Assembly: GCA_963693315.1 (NCBI GenBank)
Contig: OY856188.1
Location: forward strand, 188,012,930 to 188,076,929
Source of the DNA: Diogma glabrata
Lineage: Eukaryota; Arthropoda; Insecta; Diptera; Cylindrotomidae
Length of the DNA stretch: 64,000 nucleotides
Reading direction: 5' to 3'
Every line of letters starts with the position of its first letter. Within the stretch, counting starts at the first letter, position 1. Position numbers and translations under genes: made by a program. The notes under the pieces are model-generated. The model was given only the letters and a program-made list of their open reading frames with translations, did no database searches and was not told the origin of the DNA. Below, piece by piece: positions 56,131 to 64,000 of the stretch.

Positions 56131-56264
56131 AATAGTACATTATGATGCAAGGACGTAAAGCTAGGGTTTTTGGACGTATGTGGAGTTCGCGAATCGAGGC
56201 GCCAGCTGAATTTTGCACCTACATTAAGTCCAAAATGGCTTACGTTCGTGCATCATATACTATT
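56131..56264. mobile_element. Hairpin MITE, family H3
   Basis: Ends AATAGTACATTATGATGCAA and, inverted, the same text (CATCATATACTATT). Arms of about 30 bp pair, including GATGCAAGGACGTAAAGC against GCTTACGTTCGTGCATC. The central part is less paired. Confidence 0.65.
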
Positions 56265-56638
56265 TTTTATTCGCCGCCAGCAAAATATTTTAAACAAATT
56301 GTTTAATCTAAATCAAAATTAACAATTTTATAAATTTTGAAATAAAAATATGTTAAACAAGTATCCTTTGACTAATATGTTTGTTATTTCTTTTCAAAGA
56401 AATCGTATACCTATGACAACAAAGAATAACAAATATTTTATTTGGATTAGGAAATTTGGAATCGAAAGGTTGCTTTGATAAAATTTTCTATTTTTTATAG
56501 AATTTAAACAAATACAAATGTTTTTTTGGACGTAACCATGTCAACAAAATATATGGACGTAACTATGTCAACAAAAAGTGACACTTTAAGACCTCAAATC
56601 ACAGTCATAAAGCAACACTTTAATATGTAGGCAAATAA
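56265..56638. other. No recognisable gene
   Basis: AT-rich. A GGACGTAACTATGTCAACAA phrase is repeated at about 56528 and 56554. Confidence 0.4.
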
Positions 56639-56777
56639 AATAGTATATTAAGAAACTTGTTTCATAATCGACGATTTTATCGCACGCAATCTGTTTAGAA
56701 AACGACCCGCGCAGCGGGGAGTTTTCTAAAGGATAAGTGCGATAAAACGTCTAATGAAAAGAGTTTTTTATACTATT
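56639..56777. mobile_element. Hairpin MITE, family H2
   Basis: Ends AATAGTAT and ATACTATT. The arms pair over about 65 bp each (GATTTTATCGCAC, TTTAGAAAACGACCCG against CCCCGCTGCGCGGGTCG-type complement) around a CG-rich centre, CGACCCGCGCAGCGGGGA. The CG-rich core stands out sharply in this AT-rich DNA. Confidence 0.75.
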
Positions 56778-58943
56778 TTTTCTATTTTGCATTTTTTGTC
56801 TTGAAATTTTAAAAAATGTGTCTTTTATTAAAAAATAGTCAATTTGAAATTTTGTTATTATTACTAATTAATTAAAATATTTTACACTAATTTAGATATT
56901 CTTATTAATTTGATTTACATAATTATTCGTTTTAATGTTCACTGACGTTTGTATGACCAATGTGACCAACCTTGAAAGACAAAACTTTGCGTATCGTAAT
57001 GAAGGCTATTTCGATACGCATTTGGGTATCGAAATGACTTTATTTTAGACGCAAAATAGAAAAAGTAATTTATGTGTGAGGTACAAAAGATCTTATGTTT
57101 ATTCTTAGTTTCGTTAAAATCAATGTTTACCTTTTTGTTGACCTATGAACTAAATTAAAAATGAGGAGAAAAAAATCTGGTAAGATACGGGTTTAATGAA
57201 AAACAAACAAATTATAATTTAAATATTAAGTTTCAATAAATTATAAAAACCATTAAAATTCAACCAAAACCTATAAATTTGTATCATATTTTTCCTATAT
57301 AATACAAAAGCAAACAAATCAATCAAAAGGCTTTCAACCAATCCTTTCACTGAACTTTGATTTTCTTAAAATAAATTACAAATTATTTAGGTTTGATAGA
57401 GGAGTTATCGGTTTATTGAGTAATAGAAAAAATACGTTTTGCACCAGAAGAATAAAATAAAGAACTTCTAAAGCTTTATAATTTATGTTTTGCTATCTTA
57501 AAAGAAAACAATAAATGAAAATTGATACGGATTGTTAAATTTTATACAACAAATTGAACCAAAACAACTACTGGTATAGGAAATGTAAAAGAAAAGTTGT
57601 TTTTGTGATAAACTTTTAAATGACGTATAGAGATATTTTTGACTAGGTCAGTTTCTTCATTCTAACAATGTTCTACCACTAGAAATAAAACAACTCCAGT
57701 TAGTGGAATCGATTTATGGCAGCATAAACCATATATATGAAGGGCGCAGCTGAGATGTAATTTTCTTGACTATACATATATACCGGGTACTTTTTTTATA
57801 CAAAAGTAAATAAGTTTTTTGATCTCGTTTGATTTGTTTGAAACTTGTTAGGTTGACCTTTAGATTTTAACTTCATATTGAGAAAAAATAGGATTCGTTG
57901 GAACGTGAATAATATGTAACTATTTAATCATTTCGTAGCTTTAGAAGACAATTTTTTACATTAAATATTGATTTCCATCAATTTATTCAAATAACGATTT
58001 TTGAATTTTAAATGAATGTCAAAAGAATTTGTTTATTTTCTAGAACTAAAATAAGAAAAATGCAATAAAAGAAAATATTGGAAAATGAAAAAAAGAAAAT
58101 TGAGTTGAAGAAAATAATTTTTTTTAAGTAGATTACATCACTATTAAAGTAATGCATAATTTATGAATCATAAAATTATTTTAAATATTAAATATAAAAA
58201 TAAGTAAGAGATGTGTGTATGTAAGTCACGTATTTCCTATTTTTTTTTTTGTGTAAAGATTTACTAAAAAATTGCTGTGATTGAATTGTATTCTGGAACC
58301 GCATAACCAAAATTATTGAATATTACTATATAGAAATAATCTATATAAATATTTTCTCTTTTATTATTTATTTATAATTATGTAAATCACTTTAAATGTA
58401 AATTTAAATTACCTCATAGGAAAATGTACTGTGTATTTTTCTCTTTGGTGATTTTAATTCAAACAAACAAATCATGATTTATTGAACTTCTATTAAACGT
58501 GATGCTTAAAACTTAATCGATCGATAAAAAGTGGAAAAATATATATTTTAATCTTCTTGTCAACCAAAGTTCAAAGATGTTAGATTCGATTTTTGACTTC
58601 TAAAAAACAAAAAAAATTAATTTATAGGCAAGGTACTGACTGTTACGTGTTATCGACTAGCGTAACAAGGCGAAGCTTTATTTTATTATGGCGTTGGTTT
58701 ATATCACGGGTAAATTTAGTTTTGTAGAGATTAATTATATTTTAATGTAAATATACTAATTTCTACAGTTTATCTTCGTAGATGAAGATACTTGCTTAGT
58801 AAGATTGCTGGTTGTTCTAAATAATCATGTTCGAATCAATCGATCTTGTGGGGTTTCGAATTGTCCAGTTGAACATTTTGTGTTTCGTCGAACTTAAGAA
58901 ATAAATAAAAAAATAATCAGTCTTTAGCGCAATGGTTTATTTA
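56778..58943. other. No recognisable gene
   Basis: AT-rich. TTCTATTTTGC at 56790 and GCAAAATAGAA at 57051 are inverted partners, and GTATCG...CGATAC phrases near 56990-57030 can fold, so the H2 hairpin may be part of a larger element up to about 57065. Nothing else was recognised. Confidence 0.45.
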
Positions 58944-58945
58944 TA

Positions 58946-60236
58946 CAGGTCATTCAATAAGTCCGTAGGATAAGTAAGAAAAAAACAACATTTTGACAAA
59001 ACTCGATTTTTTTATTCAACATAGTTGCCTTCGAGGGCGATACAACGAGTATAGCGATTTTCCAACTTTTCTATACCACTTTTACAGTATGATTTCTCTT
59101 TCTCGTCAAAATAGGCCTCAGTTTCAGCGATTACTTCATCATTGGACTTAAATTTCTTTCCAGCAAGCATTCTCTTGAGATCTGAAAACAGGAAAAAGTC
59201 GCTAGGGGCTAAATCTGGAGAATATGATGGGTGGGTAAGCAATTCAAAGCCCAATTCATTCAATTTTGCCATCGTTTTCATCGATCTGTGACACGTTGCA
59301 TTATCTTGGTGAAACAACACTTTTTTCTTTTGCAATTGTGGCCGTTTCTTTGCGATTTCAGCCTTCAATCGATCCAAAAGTTCACAGTAATAGTCGCTGT
59401 TGATGGTGGTTCCTTTTTGGAGATAGTCGATGAATATTATTCCGTTCGTATCCCAAAATACAGACGCCATCACCTTACCGGCCGACTGTTGCGTCTTTGC
59501 TCGCTTTGGATTCGGTTCGTCGACTGCTGTCCACTCAGCTGACTGTCTTTTGGATTCTGGTGTGTAATTATGAAGCCATGTCTCATCCATTGTCATATAT
59601 CTACGATAGAATTCCATTTTATTGCGGTTTAACAGTGCCATAGATTCCTCCGAAGCATCGATTCGTTGTTGTTTTTGGTCGACTGTGAGCTCATGCGGCA
59701 ACCAATTTGCACAGAGCTTTCGCATACCCAAATGTTCATGTAAAATGGTAAAAACACTACCATCTGCTACCTTTACAATGTCAGCTATTTCGTGCACCTT
59801 CAATTTGCGATCGTTCATAACCAATTTGTGGAGTTTTTTTATGTTTTCTGGAATAACAGCCTCGTTTGGGCGTCCACTGCGCTCTGCATCTTTTGTGCTG
59901 GTACGACCACATTTAAATTCAGCAATCCACTTCTGTACCATTTGTCTCGATGGAGCAGAGTTTGGATAATGTTTATCAAGCCATTGTTTGGTTTCCACTG
60001 TATTTTTTTTCATCAAAAAGCAATGCTTTATTAAAATTCGAAATTCACTTTTTTCCATTTTTTTTCAAAAACAAAAGTTGCTTCACACAAAATGCGATAA
60101 CTCACGAATCAATAGTCAGATTGCTGTCAATTTTATACACGTATCGTTTGAAGGTTAGTACTAAATAAAAATCATATGGAAAAAATTCTAGTAACGCCAT
60201 CTATGTGTCATCCTACGGACTTATTGAATGACCTAG
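58946..60236 (-). mobile_element. Intact mariner element (irritans/Himar1-like)
   Basis: Inverted ends share AGGTCATTCAATAAGTCCGT plus AGGAT, flanked by TA (58944-58945 and 60237-60238). At about 1.29 kb with one ORF of 348 codons, the size and layout match autonomous mariners. The TIR layout (ACAGGT...ATAAGTCC) resembles the Himar1 pattern. The element has no visible internal damage. Confidence 0.92.
59012..60058 (-). CDS. Mariner transposase (DD34D)
   Basis: A 348-residue transposase that binds the TIRs and cuts and pastes the element into TA sites. The N-terminal paired-like helix-turn-helix half covers residues 1-115, with IKHCFLMKKNTVETKQWLDK and a GRP linker motif (SGRPNEAV). WLPHELT (119-125) is the family's WVPHEL signature with one change. 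The catalytic triad is present: D158 in MTMDETW, D252 in FHQDNATCH and D287 in YSPDLAPSDFFLF, with exactly 34 residues between the last two. It ends ALEGNYVE. Length equals Himar1-type transposases. Met at 60058 is the only suitable start and lies about 180 bp inside the right TIR. No stop or frameshift was seen, so activity is plausible. Plus-strand frames overlapping it are shadows. Confidence 0.95.
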   Translation of the reverse strand: MEKSEFRILIKHCFLMKKNTVETKQWLDKHYPNSAPSRQMVQKWIAEFKCGRTSTKDAERSGRPNEAVIPENIKKLHKLVMNDRKLKVHEIADIVKVADGSVFTILHEHLGMRKLCANWLPHELTVDQKQQRIDASEESMALLNRNKMEFYRRYMTMDETWLHNYTPESKRQSAEWTAVDEPNPKRAKTQQSAGKVMASVFWDTNGIIFIDYLQKGTTINSDYYCELLDRLKAEIAKKRPQLQKKKVLFHQDNATCHRSMKTMAKLNELGFELLTHPSYSPDLAPSDFFLFSDLKRMLAGKKFKSNDEVIAETEAYFDEKEKSYCKSGIEKLENRYTRCIALEGNYVE

Positions 60237-60238
60237 TA

Positions 60239-61990
60239 TCTTAGCACTTGGAAAAATATATCGAGAAATTAATTTATTTGAAGCACTGAGAGCGAATGCG
60301 ACGAGTTGTGTAAAGTCTTGATGATTGTTTTATGTATTAGCTCTGCAATGTATAGGTTATTGTTTGCCATTGGTATTTCTTATAATATTTTTAATCCTTG
60401 AAATTTGGAAAGCCCTAGTTTCATTGATGAACTAGCATAATATATGGAACCCGAAAGTAATTTTTGACGTTCTAATTGAATGATACTACCGGAGTTGAAG
60501 TGAGCTTCAACTATAAGGCGTTTCACTGTCGAATGGACGAAGCAAAGGGTCCGCAACCGTGTTGTCTTTACCTAGCATATATAGAAATCGGTGGTAAATG
60601 TAGTTATAAAATCCAAATGGCGTCATTGCCATAGATAACGTTCAGCTTAATATATTATAAAAATTATAGTTCCAGCGATTACGTGGAAGAAAATTGTGAT
60701 AGCTGAGGCTACAAAAATTAAAATGACAGGGCGAGAGATGAAAACGATTGATCGAGATAGTTGAGTCTAGTAGACAAATCAAAATCTTGATATTTCTTCT
60801 GCAAAAAAACTTTCAAAAATCAAATCTAAAGAAACATTTCTCTATGTTTATCATTTTAAGATGTTCTAATTCTAAATGATCGAAATTCTTTGAAGTTATA
60901 ATTTGTGGTCGTTTCCAACATACTATTAAAATTTATTTTTTGTATAGATTATATCACCCTAACTTATTACATCAATAAATCTGCCAAACATAATCTCATA
61001 GAAATAATTGTATTCTAGAAACAATTTATCAATGTAAATCGAAAAAATAAATAAGTTTTAAGGGAGAGTCAAATGAAAAAGTTCAAGAATTATTTCGTAT
61101 TCTGATATCGATTTTTAAGATTAGAAAATGTTTACCTATTAGCTTTCAAAAATTTGCTTGACAGGAAATAATTGATTTTAAGGAGTCATTTATTATGTTC
61201 ATTAAATATTGTAACTTTTTTGTAAATATAGCTTTCTCCATTTTGTTGGCCCAATTCTAATACATTGTTTGATATTTAGACAACGTTGAAAGCAGCAGAC
61301 CCATTAAATGGTGGTTGAATAGCAAAAATAAATCAATTTTTAATAAAACTTATTAAATAAAGTTGGATCAAATAGTTTAATATATTTTATTTAATTGTAA
61401 AACGAATTGAGATAGTGTTTTGTATGACGAACACATTCATAAATCAATTAATAATCATCATCGTTAACCATCATACACAGATACAAACAAACAAACAAAT
61501 CTATATAACAAGTTATTATTCCCACGATCGCTCTCATTAAATTTGGACTAGTCTAATCAAATGTTTATACCGTTTATACCGTATACCATCCTACTTTTAT
61601 AATTGTAATCGAAATAAATAGTTTTATTAAATTAAATAAATAGTTGTGTTTCTTATAAGTTTTAATAGTGAAACATAAAAGATAGTGTAATGATTTGAGC
61701 GTATCATTCCTTTAAAAGAAATGAACACGTTAGAATAATAAAATATGAAGGGGCTAAAATTTAATGTCTCGAAGGTATAAGGACTTCAGTCTGTATGAAG
61801 GGTTTTATTTATACAGTTTTCTGCAGAAAGCTTTTACTGGTTTACATGGCTATAAGTTTTGGACAGAGCTATATATTAAACGTAAAACTCTTTTTAAAAG
61901 TACTAGTATTTTATTTCTGTCTAGAGATGTTGTAATACATGTTGTAATACCTAACACTTAACATCAACGCGTTGTTGGAAAATTATAATG
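60239..61990. other. No recognisable gene
   Basis: AT-rich intergenic DNA. One small hairpin (GTTGAAGTGAGCTTCAAC at about 60493). Short open frames have no domain. Confidence 0.45.
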
Positions 61991-62524
61991 AGCAATTTCA
62001 CGAAGATTCAACATCGTTTTGACTTGACCCCTTTTAATTTTGATTATTTTTTGTTTATGGATAGTCTTGGATAAAAAAAAAATACGAGTTCTCTTAGAAT
62101 TTTTTTTTTCGACCAGGGGTCTTCACAGGGTACCCCTCAATTTTTTGTTATTTTGTGATGTGAGTGCATTTTGACGAGCGATTGTAGAAAAACTACTCAA
62201 TCGATTTTCATAAATGATATGTCGTTGAATAGGTATTAGAACAAAGTTTTTAAAAATGTACACTGTTAATTTTTTGAAATAAGTTTTAACGGTGTAACAT
62301 AAGAAAAAAACGGTGTAATTGAAAAAAAGATGGCACAGCCTCTCTTTTTTTTTTTTTTTTTGAACAAAATTGAAGCTTATTTTATATCTAACAACTTGTG
62401 AAAGTTTAGGACTAGCATCATTTTTTGTTTTAAAGATAAAATTCGTTGTGCATATGACTGTCGGGAACCAGTTTTTTTTGTTCTGAAGGAAAATTATAAA
62501 AATGGCGTTATAAACTAAGAGATT

Positions 62525-63085
62525 TTTTTTTATGTTAAATATCAAATATTTTATTATTAGATGAACTTTTTAAAATATTATAAAAATTATATATGTAGTA
62601 CAATAAATAAAATAAATACGATTGTTAAAAATGATTTACTTATTTTACAAACAGAAGTTTCTTTTGAATAGGAAAGCACTTCTGCAATTATTTTCTTTGT
62701 ATTAGATGGCATAAAAAATGAAATGTTTATTTGTCACTTTTAGTAATCACTTGTCACTCTTATAAAAAATAATTTGACAGTCTTGACTGCAAACAAAAAA
62801 GCCGTATAAACAACTAAATCTATTTAGGAACTTTTGACTGGAGAAGTATTATGTTCGTATTATGTTATTATGGAATCATAAAGTAAAGGATTGTTTTTCA
62901 ACATTAAATTACAAATATTTTATTATTGAATAAACTTTTTAAAATATCATACAAATTATATATGTGAAAATAAATATAGTTATTAAAAATTATTTACTTA
63001 TTTTACATTCAAAAGTTTCTTTTGAGTTGGAAACTATTTGTGCATTTATTGTCTTAGTATCTACTGGTACAAAAGAATGAAATTT
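62525..63085 (-). repeat. Tandem duplication of the transposase gene 3' end
   Basis: Two direct units share ATATTTTATTATT, AACTTTTTAAAATAT, ATTATATATGT and TTATTTACTTATTTTACA with AGAAACTTTTGA-type ends. Read on the minus strand, both encode the protein C-terminus: IVSNSKETFECKISK (stop) in the unit next to the gene and VLSYSKETSVCKISK in the distal unit. The similarity is clearer at protein level than expected for random decay. Confidence 0.75.
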
Positions 63086-64000
63086 TTGAGTTCCACTTAT
63101 AGTAATCGCATTTTTATATCGATTTTGTAATTTTTCTTTTGTTAATTGATATTCATTTTTATCGGCGTATCCAAAGTTCATGGTAGATTCCCATTTTAAA
63201 GCCCATCGGAAAATTTTTTTTTGGTGTATCAATAATATTATCTTCGCTCGCCATACTATAACGGTGTGCAGCACGCTTCAGTGTACCACCAATTCCATCA
63301 CAAGGTCCCTTTCCGTGGCTGGTAGCATGAAAATGCCATTCAGCGTCAACCTTAAAGTCTTCTTTATGGTGGCATAAGTTAATTAGGTTATGTTTATTTT
63401 TGTATTGAGAAGGTGCACCGTCAGTGTTATAAATTATTTTTGTAATATTAGAATTTATATGCGTTTTGATGAATTCAATAAGTTTCGTAATGAAAAGATG
63501 GACTGTAGTACTGTTGTGATCGTTTATATCCGAAATGAGTATAAAACTTCGGTGCTGTATATATTCACTTGTGGCACTTTTAAAATAAATGACAAATGGA
63601 TGAATATTAGCTTGTGAATTATTATAATAATAGCCTTGAACCGCATTCTGAATTATGAAGCCGTAGTTTTCAGAAAAATCCCCTTGAACGAAGCACTCTC
63701 CTGCTTCTAAATTTTTTTTTTCCTCAATGAATGTAGATTGTTGTTTTGCTATAAAGTTGTGTGGTATCAAAATTTGTAAACGGTAAATAAATTTTTTCAT
63801 AAATTCTTTTACAGTTTCTATTCTCCAAATTGCATCGATCAGTGGTATTCCATTGTTGATATTTGACTTGAAGGATTCCTTTAACGTCAAAATCATTTAG
63901 TAATTTTTCTTTCAGTTGTTGAAGTTTTTTTGAACATTCATTGCACTTCAAATTATGACAATCTTCTGTTAATTTACCACATGAAACAAATTCAATTAAT
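63000..64000 (-). pseudogene. Transposase-like gene, frameshifted and cut by the window edge
   Basis: Minus-strand frames together give a protein family found repeatedly in insect and hydra genomes. In order: LKCNECSKKLQQLKEKLL and QVKYQQWNTTDRCNLE (63951-63850), then in another frame IPHNFIAKQQSTFIEE, FVQGDFSENYGFIIQNAVQG, NNSQANIHPFVIYF, ISDINDHNSTTVHLF, IIYNTDGAPSQYKNKHNLIN, LCHHKEDFKVDAEWHFHATS and HGKGPCDGIGGTLKRAAHR (63896-63220). After a slip at an A-run near 63212-63220 it continues KIFRWALKWE and ISGTQKFHSFVPVDTKTI to a stop at 62999. The repeated Asp motifs (GDFSENY, NTDGA) suggest an RNase H-fold DDE-type nuclease, which is inference. At least two frameshifts make it non-functional here. 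Confidence 0.65.

Larger units (their letters stand above)
61995..64000 (-). mobile_element. DNA transposon (partial, runs off window) with unusual transposase-like protein
   Basis: The left 580 bp (61995-62570) matches the interior of the hAT-type element at 20688-22027 in inverted orientation. Next come two diverged direct copies of the transposase gene's 3' end (62525-62740 and 62900-63085), then the rest of the gene on the minus strand up to the window edge. The terminal repeats were not identified, and no TAGGGTTACC-type terminus was seen near 61995. The element identity is therefore open. Confidence 0.6.

Noticed and set aside
59231..60168. Several plus-strand open frames of 72-115 codons
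   Set aside because: They are antisense to the mariner transposase and have no domain of their own.

Overview
This is an AT-rich stretch of an animal nuclear genome, almost certainly an insect. The evidence is the repeat content: a Himar1-like mariner, pogo/Tigger, several hAT lineages, PIF/Harbinger-like and hairpin MITEs, Jockey/CR1-type and RTE-type non-LTR retrotransposons, Ty3/gypsy and BEL/Pao relics. The order cannot be fixed from sequence alone. I found no host gene. Every protein similarity I could recognise belongs to a transposable element (TE), so the window reads as intergenic or heterochromatin-like DNA built by nested transposition. There is one 200-N assembly gap (25548-25747).

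Layout. 0-2.8 kb: LINE tail fragment, then a minus-strand gypsy LTR plus integrase relic. 5.5-8.2 kb: a hairpin repeat, a non-LTR RT relic split by a TA-flanked MITE, and a tRNA-like SINE head. 9.2-11.3 kb: a long palindrome whose right arm is split by a Tigger transposon that itself carries further insertions. 13.3-19.9 kb: a gypsy gag-pol relic split by a LINE-derived retroposon and by a 2.4-kb insert holding RTE endonuclease remains. 20.7-22.0 kb: a hAT-type element with 8-bp target duplications and a nested TTA-flanked palindromic MITE. 24-30.4 kb: three hAT transposase relics. 31.9-33.4 kb: another hAT with near-perfect 8-bp duplications. 33.4-34.3 kb: a rearranged LINE-derived copy. 35.2-37.1 kb: a long-arm foldback holding a second TIR element with a perfect 415-bp duplication. 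40-43.3 kb: hairpin MITEs, a BEL/Pao integrase scrap and a LINE 5' UTR scrap. 43.5-47.8 kb: a full-length single-ORF LINE between inverted copies of one repeat. 48.8-55.1 kb: a 37-bp minisatellite split by a complete two-ORF LINE with a PHD-finger ORF1. 55.4-56.8 kb: TA microsatellite and hairpin MITEs. 58.9-60.2 kb: an intact mariner. 62-64 kb: the end of a transposon with an unusual transposase-like protein, running off the window.

Three elements look coding-competent by eye: the mariner (59012-60058), the single-ORF LINE (44461-47484) and the two-ORF LINE (50222-54290). The single-ORF LINE appears to be the parent of a non-autonomous family made only of its 5' UTR joined to its 3' tail. 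Three loci here share that junction, and this is the most interesting candidate for an undescribed family. A second theme is a set of different hairpin elements that share AATAGTA...TACTATT-like ends. All family assignments come from motif recognition by eye; no database search was run.
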